DNA of 8,092 nt from an uncultured Oscillospiraceae bacterium (GCA_910579485.1 CAJTVO010000141.1:1-8092); one strand, 5' to 3'. Counted from the first letter of the stretch, positions 1 to 6,652 are shown. Notes: a model not told the origin generated them from the letters alone. Made by a program: numbers and translations.

Positions 1-2283
1 GGCAAAACGCCCATCCGCTCTCCCTATCTGGTCTCCGCCGCCGACTTCGTGGCCTGCCACAACCCCTCCTACGTCACCAAGGGCTTCAAGATGGTCAACG
101 ACGTCAAGCCCGGCGGCGTGTTCATGATCAACTGCCAGTGGGATTTTGACGAGCTGTGCCACCACCTCAACGCCGAGGCCAAACGCTATATCGCCAAGAA
201 CAACATCCAGCTGTATACCATCAACGCCATCGACCTGGCCGCCAAGATCGGCATGGGCAAGCGTACCAACACCATCCTCCAGTCCGCCTTCTTCACCCTG
301 GCCAAGGTCATGCCCCAGGAGCAGGCCATCCAGTACATGAAGGACGCCGCCACCAAGTCCTACTCCAAGAAGGGCGAGGACGTGGTGAAGATGAACCACG
401 AGGCCATTGACGCCGGTGCCACCGCCTTCGTTAAGATCGACGTGCCCGCCGACTGGGCCAACGCCGTGGACGAGAAGGCTGGTCACAACCTGGAGGGCAA
501 GGCCGAGCTGGTCACCATGGTCAAAGATATCCTGGAGCCCGTTGGCAGAATGGACGGCGACAGCCTGCCCGTCAGCGTGTTTATGCCTCACGTGGACGGC
601 CAGTTCGAGCTGGGCGCGGCCGCCTATGAGAAGCGCGGCGTAGCCGTCAGCGTCCCCATGTGGGATCCCGACAAGTGCATCCAGTGCAACACCTGCGCCT
701 ATGTCTGCCCCCATGCTACCATCCGTACCTTCGCCCTCACCGAGGACGAGGTCAAGAACGCTCCCGAGGGCATCAAGACCGCTGCCATCAAGGCCGGTAA
801 GGGCAAGGGCGTTTACACCTACGCCATCGGCGTGAGCCCCCTGGACTGCATGGGCTGCGGCGTGTGCGTGGAGGCCTGCCTGGCGGGCGCCAAGGATCCC
901 GAGAAGCGCGCCATCAAGATGGTGCCCCAGGAGAGCCAGGCCGAGCAGGCCCAGGTCTGGGATTACCTGGTGAAGACCGCGCCCAAGGCCGACATGCAGG
1001 ACAACACCGTCAAGGGCAGCCAGTTCAAGCAGCCCTACCTGGAGTTCTCCGGCTCCTGCGCCGGCTGCGCCGAGACCAGCTATGCCCGTCTCGTCACCCA
1101 GCTGTTCGGCGACCGGATGTATATCTCCAACGCCACCGGCTGTTCCTCCATCTGGGGCGGCCCCGCTGCCACCAGCCCCTACTGCACCAACAAGGAGGGC
1201 AAGGGCCCCGCGTGGTGCAACTCCCTGTTTGAGGACAACGCCGAGCACGGCCTGGGCATGTATATCGGCCAGAAGGCCATCCGCAACGCCCTGGCTGAGG
1301 AGACCAAGCAGCTCATCGCCGTTGAGTGGGCCTATCAGCCCCTGAAGGACGCCGCTCAGAAGTGGCTGGATACCATGGAAGACGGCGAGACCAACCAGGC
1401 TGCCGCCAAGGAGTACGTTGCCCTGCTGGAGGAGAGCCTGATGACTCTGGATGAGAACGAGGCGTTCATCACCAGCCCCAAGGGCGCGGAAGTCTTCGGC
1501 GACAGGCGCGACGCCATGCTGGCTCACGTGAAGGAGCTGAAGGCCAAGGGCGAGAAGTACTGCGACTGCGACGCCTGCAAGCTGGCTAAGGCCATCCTCG
1601 ACAAGAAGGAGTACCTGAACAAGAAGTCCGTGTGGATCTTCGGCGGCGACGGCTGGGCCTACGACATCGGCTACGGCGGACTGGACCACGTCCTGGCCTC
1701 CGGCGAGGATGTCAACGTCTTCGTTTTCGACACCGAGGTGTACTCCAACACCGGCGGTCAGGCCTCCAAGGCCTCCAACATCGGCCAGGTGGCTCAGTTT
1801 GCCGCGGCCGGTAAGGAGATGAAGAAGAAGAGCCTCAGCGAGATCGCCATGCAGTACGGCTACGTGTACGTGGCGCAGGTGGCCATGGGCGCCAACACCG
1901 CCCAGACCCTGAAGGCCATCGCCGAGGCCGAGGCCTATCACGGCCCGTCCCTCATCATCGGCTACGCCCCCTGCGAGATGCACTCCATCAAGGGCGGCAT
2001 GATGAACTGCCAGAAGGAGATGAAGCGCGCCGTGGACTGCGGCTACTGGAACCTGTTCCGCTTCAATCCCGCTCTGGCCGCCGAGGGCAAGAACCCCTTC
2101 ACTCTGGACAGCAAGGCTCCCGCCGGCGGTTATCAGGAGTTCCTGATGAACGAGGCCCGCTACGCCCGGCTGACCCGCGAGTTCCCCGAGCGCGCCGAGG
2201 TGCTGTTCGCCCGGAACGAAGAGGCCGCCAAGGAGCGTTACGCCCACCTCATGAAGCTGATCGACCTGTATAAGGCGGAGTAA
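1..2283 (+). CDS. nifJ: Pyruvate:ferredoxin (flavodoxin) oxidoreductase, 5' end outside window
   Basis: This homodimeric cytoplasmic iron-sulfur enzyme oxidatively decarboxylates pyruvate to acetyl-CoA and CO2 and reduces ferredoxin; it is central to clostridial fermentation. The frame is open from base 1, giving 760 visible residues; the family is usually about 1170-1230, so roughly 400 N-terminal residues (most of domains I and II) are missing. Two ferredoxin-type 4Fe-4S motifs are visible: C226/C229/C232/C236 and C283/C286/C289/C293. The TPP-proximal cluster ligands are C353, C356, C381 and probably C658. The TPP/Mg site is the GDGWAYDIG motif (D550) with T578, V580 and N583 in DTEVYSNTGG. 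About 100 residues follow C658, so the long C-terminal extension of the Desulfovibrio africanus enzyme is absent. The segment around 430-540 seems longer than in that enzyme and holds a CxCxxC (521-526). Codons are strongly GC-rich. A terminator follows 24 nt after the TAA. The internal GTG at 49 is not a start, because homology continues upstream of it. Identification is secure. Confidence 0.97.
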   Translation, partial: GKTPIRSPYLVSAADFVACHNPSYVTKGFKMVNDVKPGGVFMINCQWDFDELCHHLNAEAKRYIAKNNIQLYTINAIDLAAKIGMGKRTNTILQSAFFTLAKVMPQEQAIQYMKDAATKSYSKKGEDVVKMNHEAIDAGATAFVKIDVPADWANAVDEKAGHNLEGKAELVTMVKDILEPVGRMDGDSLPVSVFMPHVDGQFELGAAAYEKRGVAVSVPMWDPDKCIQCNTCAYVCPHATIRTFALTEDEVKNAPEGIKTAAIKAGKGKGVYTYAIGVSPLDCMGCGVCVEACLAGAKDPEKRAIKMVPQESQAEQAQVWDYLVKTAPKADMQDNTVKGSQFKQPYLEFSGSCAGCAETSYARLVTQLFGDRMYISNATGCSSIWGGPAATSPYCTNKEGKGPAWCNSLFEDNAEHGLGMYIGQKAIRNALAEETKQLIAVEWAYQPLKDAAQKWLDTMEDGETNQAAAKEYVALLEESLMTLDENEAFITSPKGAEVFGDRRDAMLAHVKELKAKGEKYCDCDACKLAKAILDKKEYLNKKSVWIFGGDGWAYDIGYGGLDHVLASGEDVNVFVFDTEVYSNTGGQASKASNIGQVAQFAAAGKEMKKKSLSEIAMQYGYVYVAQVAMGANTAQTLKAIAEAEAYHGPSLIIGYAPCEMHSIKGGMMNCQKEMKRAVDCGYWNLFRFNPALAAEGKNPFTLDSKAPAGGYQEFLMNEARYARLTREFPERAEVLFARNEEAAKERYAHLMKLIDLYKAE

Positions 2284-2306
2284 GCTTCCTGAAAAGCAAA
2301 TAGACC

Positions 2307-2339
2307 GGCCTCCGGGGTTTTTGCCCCGGGGGCCTTTTT
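2307..2339 (+). terminator. Intrinsic terminator after the pyruvate:ferredoxin oxidoreductase gene
   Basis: An 11-bp GC-rich stem (2307-2317 with 2324-2334, one G-U pair) closes a 6-nt loop and is followed by five T residues (2335-2339). It lies 24 nt downstream of the stop codon and ends the nifJ transcript before the acetyltransferase gene. Confidence 0.92.
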
Positions 2340-2340
2340 G

Positions 2341-2357
2341 AAACTCCCTTTTCGGAA
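2341..2357 (+). repeat. Left copy of 17-bp inverted repeat flanking the acetyltransferase island
   Basis: AAACTCCCTTTTCGGAA reads identically on the opposite strand at 2960-2976. After a 2-base mismatch the match resumes for four bases (GTGT), so 21 of 23 positions agree. The copy begins just after the T-tract of the upstream terminator. No clear target-site duplication is visible outside the arms. Confidence 0.85.
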
Positions 2358-2467
2358 TTGTGTATCCACTGAAAACGAGCCTATAAACAGACATTGAGGA
2401 TAGCCGGTAAATATTTTTTAATCAGGCATATATAAACTGGAATTTACAGAGGGAGGCAATGATCTGC

Positions 2468-2902
2468 ATGGACGTTGTTATTAGAGAAATTGAAAGTAAG
2501 GATTACATATCCGTAGCAGCGATCTGGCATGATGTGCTTGGCTTTTCTTCGGTAACTGATGAAACGGTTGCCAAAACTTGTGAGAAGATGAAAGGCGATA
2601 GCCGCTACTGCACATTTGTTGCCGATGTGAACGACAATGTTGTGGGTCTCGTTACCACCGTTGAAACTTTAGCGATCGATCCGCCAAACGGATACATTAA
2701 AGTGAACGGACTTGCCGTTTTGCCTGAATTTCAGCACTGCGGTATAGGAAAAATGCTGATGGAACGTGTTGAGAAGCTGGCAGGTGAGAGAAACATCTCG
2801 CTTATTGGACTTGCATCAGGTTTCCAACGGACAGGCGCTCACGCGTTTTATGAACATCTGGGCTATCAAAAATTATCGTTTTGGTTTCGCAAGAGAATAT
2901 AA
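2468..2902 (+). CDS. GNAT-family N-acetyltransferase
   Basis: This is a probable acetyl-CoA-dependent N-acetyltransferase of 144 residues, the usual size for a single GNAT domain; the substrate cannot be told from sequence. It opens with the typical first strand VVIREIE. The acetyl-CoA pyrophosphate-binding motif A is VNGLAVLPEFQHCGIG (about 79-94, with Q-x-x-G-x-G at 89-94). The C-terminal motif AHAFYEHLGY (about 124-133) contains the tyrosine that often acts as general acid (Y128). An upstream ATG at 2459 lies only 2 nt from the GGAGG at 2452-2456, too close for good initiation, so the ATG at 2468 (11-nt spacing) is preferred; the difference is three residues. The gene is clearly less GC-rich than nifJ and guaA and sits between inverted repeats, which suggests later acquisition. 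A short ORF follows 18 nt downstream. Confidence 0.88.
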   Translation: MDVVIREIESKDYISVAAIWHDVLGFSSVTDETVAKTCEKMKGDSRYCTFVADVNDNVVGLVTTVETLAIDPPNGYIKVNGLAVLPEFQHCGIGKMLMERVEKLAGERNISLIGLASGFQRTGAHAFYEHLGYQKLSFWFRKRI

Positions 2903-2920
2903 GGGAAGGTGAAAGTAAAT

Positions 2921-2995
2921 ATGGCTTTGGAGAATGATCGGGTGGCGCAAGGAACACTTTTCCGAAAAGGGAGTTTTGAAAAAAAGCGGATATAG
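2921..2995 (+). CDS. Possible 24-residue ORF downstream of the acetyltransferase
   Basis: A short frame begins with ATG 18 nt after the acetyltransferase stop, behind a plausible purine-rich site (AAGGTG, 2906-2911), and ends at TAG (2993-2995). The peptide starts MALENDRVAQG and is basic at its end (EKKRI). Its 3' half is made by the right inverted-repeat arm, giving FRKGSF. The left arm read on the minus strand also encodes FRKGSF. It could be a short peptide, the remnant of a longer gene, or an accident of the repeat. I do not recognise a family. Confidence 0.25.
   Translation: MALENDRVAQGTLFRKGSFEKKRI
2960..2976 (-). repeat. Right copy of 17-bp inverted repeat
   Basis: TTCCGAAAAGGGAGTTT is the exact reverse complement of 2341-2357. 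The pair encloses the acetyltransferase gene and most of the short ORF, about 636 bp from outer edge to outer edge. The arms could be terminal repeats of a small mobile cassette or two copies of a dispersed intergenic repeat. Confidence 0.85.
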
Positions 2996-3042
2996 CAAGT
3001 TATATTCAGCAAAAATTTGTACATTCTGCGCGTAAAAAGAAC

Positions 3043-3071
3043 TTGATAATCCAAACGGGCTGTGCTATACT
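3043..3071 (+). promoter_or_regulatory. Sigma-A promoter for the GMP synthase gene
   Basis: TTGATA (-35, 3043-3048) and TATACT (-10, 3066-3071) are separated by an exact 17-nt spacer. Transcription would start near 3078, leaving a leader of about 70 nt that ends in AGGAGG (3138-3143), six bases before the ATG at 3150. The leader shows no purine-riboswitch fold that I can see. Confidence 0.8.
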
Positions 3072-3149
3072 TAGCAATTATTTATCCAGGTACACAGCAG
3101 TTCCAGTCAATCACAACGATAAAAACAACAAAAAGGTAGGAGGATCATT

Positions 3150-4124
3150 ATGGACAACAACATGCGTCCTGCGGACATGAAGCGGATCGATACCCCCGCT
3201 CTGGCGGAGGCCTTTATTGCGGACCAGGTAGCGGCCGTCCGCGCCCAGGTGGGGGACAAGAAGGTACTGCTGGCCCTCTCCGGCGGCGTGGACTCCTCGG
3301 TGGTGGCGGCGCTGCTCATCAAGGCCATCGGCAAGCAGCTGGTCTGCGTCCACGTGAACCACGGCCTTATGCGCAAGGGGGAGAGCGAGCAGGTGATCCA
3401 GGTGTTCCGGGATCAGATGGACGCGAACCTCATCTATGTAGACGCCACGGACCGGTTCCTGGACCTGCTGGCTGGAGTGGACGAGCCCGAGCGGAAGCGG
3501 AAGATCATCGGCGGCGAGTTCATCAAGGTGTTTGACGAGGAGGCCCGGAAGCTGGAGGGCATCTCCTTCCTGGCCCAGGGGACCATCTACCCGGATATCC
3601 TGGAGAGCGACGGGGTAAAGGCCCACCACAACGTGGGCGGCCTGCCGGAGGATATGGAATTTGAGCTGGTGGAGCCGGTGAAGCTGCTGTTCAAGGACGA
3701 GGTCCGCGTCGTCGGCCGCGCGCTGGGTCTGCCGGAGGGCATGGTGGAGCGTCAGCCCTTCCCCGGCCCGGGGCTGGGCGTGCGCTGCCTGGGCGCCATC
3801 ACCCGGGACCGGCTGGCCGCGCTGCGGGAGTCCGACGCGATCCTCCGGGAGGAGATCACGGTGGCGGGGCTGAAGATCTGGCAGTTCTTTACCGTGGTGC
3901 CGGATTTCCGTTCCACCGGCGTTCGGGACGGCAAGCGGGCCTTTGATTGGCCTGTGATTATCCGTGCTGTCAACACCGTGGACGCCATGACCGCCACCGT
4001 GCCGGAGATCCCCTGGGCGGTGCTGGAGAAGGCCACCAGCCGGATACTGGCGGAGGTGCCCGGGGTGTGCCGGGTGCTGTACGATCTGACGCCGAAGCCG
4101 GTGGGGACGATCGAGTGGGAATGA
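3150..4124 (+). CDS. guaA: GMP synthase, ATP-pyrophosphatase subunit without glutaminase domain
   Basis: The protein (324 residues) converts XMP to GMP by adenylating XMP and then aminating it, the last step of guanine nucleotide synthesis. The PP-loop SGGVDSS is at 44-50. The family motif around PERKRKIIGGEFI is at 113-125, AQGTIYPD at 142-149, HHNVGGLPEDM at 159-169, RQPFPGPGLGVR at 201-212, and the C-terminus ends KPVGTIEWE, a standard GuaA ending within the dimerization domain. Usual bacterial GuaA has about 510-525 residues with an N-terminal class I glutamine amidotransferase. Here the gene has its own consensus promoter and ribosome binding site, and the DNA upstream encodes no such domain. 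It is therefore a stand-alone synthetase like the archaeal two-subunit type. Ammonia would come from a separate glutaminase subunit encoded elsewhere, or be used directly (inference). The 3' end is the presumed integration site of the element to the right. Confidence 0.93.
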   Translation: MDNNMRPADMKRIDTPALAEAFIADQVAAVRAQVGDKKVLLALSGGVDSSVVAALLIKAIGKQLVCVHVNHGLMRKGESEQVIQVFRDQMDANLIYVDATDRFLDLLAGVDEPERKRKIIGGEFIKVFDEEARKLEGISFLAQGTIYPDILESDGVKAHHNVGGLPEDMEFELVEPVKLLFKDEVRVVGRALGLPEGMVERQPFPGPGLGVRCLGAITRDRLAALRESDAILREEITVAGLKIWQFFTVVPDFRSTGVRDGKRAFDWPVIIRAVNTVDAMTATVPEIPWAVLEKATSRILAEVPGVCRVLYDLTPKPVGTIEWE

Positions 4125-4142
4125 GTTTCAGAAGTCTCAAAC
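4109..4142. other. Candidate left attachment site at the guaA 3' end
   Basis: The last codons of guaA and the bases just beyond mark the junction between GC-rich chromosomal sequence and element genes. The 3' end of guaA is a known integration hotspot for tyrosine-recombinase islands. Right after the stop codon, GTTTCAGA (4125-4132) and TCTCAAAC (4135-4142) form an imperfect inverted pair (7 of 8) around AG, the kind of symmetry seen at recombinase core sites. A further palindrome, TTGCG-G-CGCAA, follows at 4146-4156. No second copy of the guaA end lies in the window, so the exact core is inferred. Confidence 0.4.
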
Positions 4143-4181
4143 CCCTTGCGGCGCAACGCTTTCCCGGTTTTATGCCCCTCT

Positions 4182-4202
4182 TTTGATAACGATTTGATAA
4201 CG
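4182..4202. repeat. Tandem direct repeat TTTGATAACG, possible integrase arm site
   Basis: TTTGATAACG occurs at 4182-4191 and again at 4193-4202, an 11-bp period of about one helical turn. It lies 58 bp from the guaA stop codon, between the putative core site and the first element gene. Integrases with an N-terminal arm-binding domain bind such short direct repeats beside the core. The repeat is seen; its binding role is inference. Confidence 0.45.
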
Positions 4203-4290
4203 CTCCCCATAGGCCGTATCATTCTGTATCCCCGGTGGATTGCAGGTGAAAAGTGTTCCTTTGCGGCTTGTGGGTGACAAAATCCATATT

Positions 4291-4330
4291 AAAAAGCCCT
4301 TACCGATGGCAACATCGGTAAGGGCTTTTT
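4291..4330. terminator. Bidirectional intrinsic terminator between guaA and the repressor gene
   Basis: A perfect 18-bp inverted repeat (4291-4308 with 4313-4330) closes a GCAA tetraloop. It starts with five A and ends with five T, so it works on either strand. It lies 8 nt beyond the stop of the leftward repressor gene and about 165 nt beyond guaA, so it ends both convergent transcripts. Confidence 0.93.
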
Positions 4331-4338
4331 GCTGTCTG

Positions 4339-4869
4339 TCAGTCTTTGCCCAGCCTGTTCTTAAAAGCTGCTGTCAGGGCGTCGCTCAATTCCTTGGACG
4401 GGACTTTGACCCATCTGCGGGTGGTGTCATACTGGGGATAGTTGTACCGCCAGCGGTCATAGTCCTCCCTGGTGATTTCCCCGGCCTCCAGCTTCTTGGC
4501 CTGCTCTCCCCAGGCGGACAGCATTTCAAGCATGGAGTGATAGGTCTTGCCCCTGGACTTGTCCAGCCGCAGGCAGATTTCACCGTCAATCTCCCCGATG
4601 GTCAGTCCCCGTATGTCCTCCAAGGCAAAGAGGGTGTGCATAAGGCCAATGTCGCTGTCTATGTCGGGGACGGTCAGGGCATCGGTGGAGACTTCAAAGA
4701 AGCCTGCCAGCGCCCTGGTCAGGTCGGCCTTGGGGGTACGGCTCCCGGTTTCGTACTGAGCCATACGCACGTCGGCGGAGCGTTCGGGAAAGCCCACCAC
4801 CTGACCGAGATATTTCTGCGTGACACCTTTCTTATTGCGGAAAAAGCGAATACGTTCACCGATTGCCAT
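4339..4869 (-). CDS. XRE-family helix-turn-helix regulator of the integrative element
   Basis: This is a 176-residue DNA-binding protein, probably the repressor of the divergent xis-int operon. The N-terminal half (about residues 5-60) is an XRE/Cro-CI helix-turn-helix domain: GERIRFFRNKKGVTQKYLGQ, then a recognition-helix region ending RMAQYETGSRTPKADL. The rest is a charged C-terminal region (KKLEAGEITREDYDRWRYNY) with no metal or protease motif that I recognise, so induction by self-cleavage is not indicated. The ATG at 4869 on the minus strand is chosen because it follows a GGAG with about 9-nt spacing and lies about 30 nt after the predicted transcription start. A longer in-frame start at 4935 would fall inside the -35 box. 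Its 3' end runs into the bidirectional terminator. The regulatory role is inferred from position and domain. Confidence 0.85.
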   Translation of the reverse strand: MAIGERIRFFRNKKGVTQKYLGQVVGFPERSADVRMAQYETGSRTPKADLTRALAGFFEVSTDALTVPDIDSDIGLMHTLFALEDIRGLTIGEIDGEICLRLDKSRGKTYHSMLEMLSAWGEQAKKLEAGEITREDYDRWRYNYPQYDTTRRWVKVPSKELSDALTAAFKNRLGKD

Positions 4870-4906
4870 AACTGCCAACTCCAATCTATGTAATGGGGAC
4901 ACTTGA

Positions 4907-4935
4907 AGTATAACAGATATGTTTAGAACCGTCAA
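4907..4935 (-). promoter_or_regulatory. Leftward sigma-A promoter for the repressor gene
   Basis: On the minus strand TTGACG (plus-strand 4930-4935) and TATACT (plus-strand 4907-4912) are spaced by exactly 17 nt. The start would be near 4900, giving a leader of about 30 nt before the ATG. It stands back to back with the rightward xis-int promoter. Confidence 0.8.
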
Positions 4936-4945
4936 GATAAAATCT

Positions 4946-4961
4946 TAAATAATTTTATTTA
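4946..4961. promoter_or_regulatory. AT-rich palindrome, candidate operator
   Basis: TAAATAATTTTATTTA is a perfect 16-bp palindrome midway between the two divergent promoters. Its half-site TAAATAA recurs at 5020-5026 in the xis leader, where AATAAAT (5022-5028) and ATTTATT (5036-5042) make a second inverted pair. This suits a dimeric helix-turn-helix repressor, but AT-rich palindromes also arise by chance. Confidence 0.35.
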
Positions 4962-4980
4962 GTTTTTTCTTTGAAAGCCC

Positions 4981-5009
4981 TTGACATAACGGAATATAGT
5001 TAGTATAAT
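4981..5009 (+). promoter_or_regulatory. Consensus sigma-A promoter for the xis-int operon
   Basis: TTGACA (4981-4986) and TATAAT (5004-5009), both perfect consensus hexamers, are spaced by 17 nt. Transcription should start near 5016. A promoter this strong in front of excision genes would need tight repression, consistent with the adjacent regulator gene. Confidence 0.92.
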
Positions 5010-5058
5010 AAAGCAGCACTAAATAAATAGCGTTAATTTATTGAAAGGAGGAACCAGC

Positions 5059-5262
5059 ATGGAGAACAGATTTATCCGGGTGGACGAGGTTGCGGACGAG
5101 CTGGGCGTGTCGAGGCCCTACGCCTACAAGCTCATCCGACAGCTCAACGAGGAACTGAAAGGAAAGGGCTACATCACCATTGCGGGGCGGGTCAACCGCC
5201 AGTATTTCAACGAGCGGCTCTACGGGGCCAGAAAGGAAGTGAACGAAAATGCCGGTATTTAA
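5059..5262 (+). CDS. xis: Excisionase-like helix-turn-helix protein
   Basis: This small basic DNA-binding protein (67 residues) carries an N-terminal helix-turn-helix of the excisionase/MerR-like type: FIRVDEVADELGVSRPYAYK (residues 5-24), followed by a wing-like segment (YITIAGRVNRQYF). Proteins of this kind bend DNA at attachment sites and steer the neighbouring integrase toward excision. AAAGGAGG (5044-5051) lies 7 nt before the ATG at 5059; an in-frame TTG at 5041 overlaps this site and is rejected. The 3' end overlaps the integrase gene by 14 nt in another frame, which suggests translational coupling. The function is inferred from size, fold and position. Confidence 0.85.
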   Translation: MENRFIRVDEVADELGVSRPYAYKLIRQLNEELKGKGYITIAGRVNRQYFNERLYGARKEVNENAGI

Positions 5263-6325
5263 GGACGAAAAGCGGGGCACATGGTACGTCATGGCGTGGT
5301 ATCGGGACTGGACGGGGGAGCGTAAGCAGAAGTGCAAGCGGGGCTTTCCCACCAAGCGGGAGGCCCAGGAGTGGGAGCGCAGTTTCCAGATGCAGACCTC
5401 CGGCGACCTGGATATGACCTTTGAAGCCTTTACCGAGCTTTACACCAAGGATGTGAAACCCCGGCTCAAGGAGAACACCTGGCTGACCAAGGAGAACATC
5501 ATCCAGAAGAAAATTCTGCCCTACTTTGGCAAGCGGAAGATCAGCGAGATCACCACCAAGGACGTGATCGCATGGCAGAACGAGTTGCTGGCCTACCGGG
5601 ACGAGAAGCGCAAGCCCTATTCGGCTACCTATCTCAAAACCCTGCACAACCAGCTTAGCGCCATCTTCAATCACGCCGTCCGCTTCTATGAGCTGCGCTC
5701 CAATCCCGCCGCCAAGGCTGGAAACATGGGGTCAGAGGAACGGAAGGAAATGCTGTTCTGGACGAAAGCGGAGTACCAGAAGTTTGCGGACGCCATGATG
5801 GACAAGCCCGTTTCCTACTACGCCTTTGAAATGCTCTACTGGTGTGGTATTCGGGAGGGGGAACTGCTGGCCCTGACCCCGGCAGACTTTGACTTTGAGG
5901 CCGGGACGGTGAAAATCAGCAAGTCCTATCAGCGGCTCCACGGCAAGGACGTCATTACCACGCCAAAGACGAAGAAAAGCAACCGCACCATTAAAATGCC
6001 CAACTTCCTCTGTGACGAGATGAAGGACTACCTGGGGATGCTCTACGGCATCAAGAAGAAGGAGCGCATTTTCACCATCACGAAAAGCTATCTCCACCAT
6101 GAGATGGACAGAGGGGCGAAATCGGCAGGGGTCAAGCGTATCAGAATCCACGACCTCAGACATTCGCACATCTCGCTTCTGATTGACATGGGCTTCTCCG
6201 CTGTGGCGATTGCTGACCGTGTGGGGCATGAGAGTATCGAGATCACCTACCGATATGCCCACCTGTTTCCGTCCAAGCAGACGGAAATGGCGGACAAGCT
6301 GGATTTTGAAAGGATGGGAGCGTAA
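5249..6325 (+). CDS. int: Tyrosine recombinase (integrase) of the integrative element
   Basis: This 358-residue site-specific recombinase would integrate and excise the element through a covalent 3'-phosphotyrosine intermediate. An N-terminal AP2-like arm-DNA-binding domain (about 1-50, GTWYVMAWYRDWTGERKQK) is followed by a SAM-like core-binding domain (about 57-150) and the catalytic domain (about 170-345). The catalytic residues are all visible: R202 in CGIREGE, a lysine in the TPKTKKSNR hairpin (240-243), H301 and R304 in HDLRHSH, H327 in VGHES, and the nucleophile Y336 in TYRYAHLFP. Length and order match Tn916/phage-type integrases of Firmicutes. The ATG lies inside the end of xis, and the stop codon shares one base with the next ATG (TAATG). 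The gene points away from guaA and leads into mobilization genes, rather than lying last at the element end. Confidence 0.96.
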   Translation: MPVFKDEKRGTWYVMAWYRDWTGERKQKCKRGFPTKREAQEWERSFQMQTSGDLDMTFEAFTELYTKDVKPRLKENTWLTKENIIQKKILPYFGKRKISEITTKDVIAWQNELLAYRDEKRKPYSATYLKTLHNQLSAIFNHAVRFYELRSNPAAKAGNMGSEERKEMLFWTKAEYQKFADAMMDKPVSYYAFEMLYWCGIREGELLALTPADFDFEAGTVKISKSYQRLHGKDVITTPKTKKSNRTIKMPNFLCDEMKDYLGMLYGIKKKERIFTITKSYLHHEMDRGAKSAGVKRIRIHDLRHSHISLLIDMGFSAVAIADRVGHESIEITYRYAHLFPSKQTEMADKLDFERMGA

Positions 6326-6645
6326 TGTCAGCTAAGAATTTGGACACTCACAACCGCTGGAGGAACAAGACCGTAGCCTTCCGGGTATCCCCGGAGGAAA
6401 ACGAGCAGATCGATGCCGCTGTGCGGCTCTCTGGCCTGACGAAGCAGGACTACATCACCAAGCGGCTCCTGTGCCGGGACGTGGTAGTGCAGGGCAATCC
6501 CAGGGTGTATAAGGCCCTGCGGGACGAGCTGGCCGCTGTGCTGGCCGAACTGCGGCGGGCCGAGGACGGGGCCAATGTGGACGGCGAGCTGCTGGACACC
6601 ATTCGGATGATCGCCGCTATCATGGGCGGCATGAAGGAGGTTTGA
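6325..6645 (+). CDS. MobC-like ribbon-helix-helix relaxosome accessory protein
   Basis: The 106-residue protein has a ribbon-helix-helix fold in its first half: strand KTVAFRVS (15-22), then helices EENEQIDAAVRLSG and TKQDYITKRLL. The second half is helical and charged (ALRDELAAVLAELRRAEDG), probably for oligomerization. Proteins of this make-up are annotated in Firmicute mobile elements as plasmid mobilization (MobC-like) proteins that bind oriT and help the relaxase; a CopG-like repressor is the alternative. Its ATG overlaps the integrase stop by one base. Its own 3' end carries the AAGGAGG (6634-6640) that serves the next gene. The mobilization role is inferred from family and operon context. 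Confidence 0.75.
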   Translation: MSAKNLDTHNRWRNKTVAFRVSPEENEQIDAAVRLSGLTKQDYITKRLLCRDVVVQGNPRVYKALRDELAAVLAELRRAEDGANVDGELLDTIRMIAAIMGGMKEV

Positions 6646-6652
6646 TAAATTG

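Noticed and set aside
2358..2436. Promoter for the acetyltransferase gene (TTGTGT...TATAAA, or the TATATAAA near 2429-2436)
   Set aside because: The -10-like boxes exist but no good -35 box stands at 16-18 nt; AT-rich sequence gives many such matches. A promoter is likely here but cannot be placed.
3078..3149. Purine riboswitch in the guaA leader
   Set aside because: The leader is only about 70 nt, and I see neither the conserved purine-aptamer core nor a terminator/antiterminator pair.
3107..3629. Long minus-strand frames opposite guaA
   Set aside because: They are antisense shadows of a GC-rich gene with strong codon bias and show no domain.
4870..4935. Longer start for the XRE regulator (adding 22 residues)
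   Set aside because: The upstream ATG lies in the -35 box of the gene's own promoter, so it would not be transcribed.
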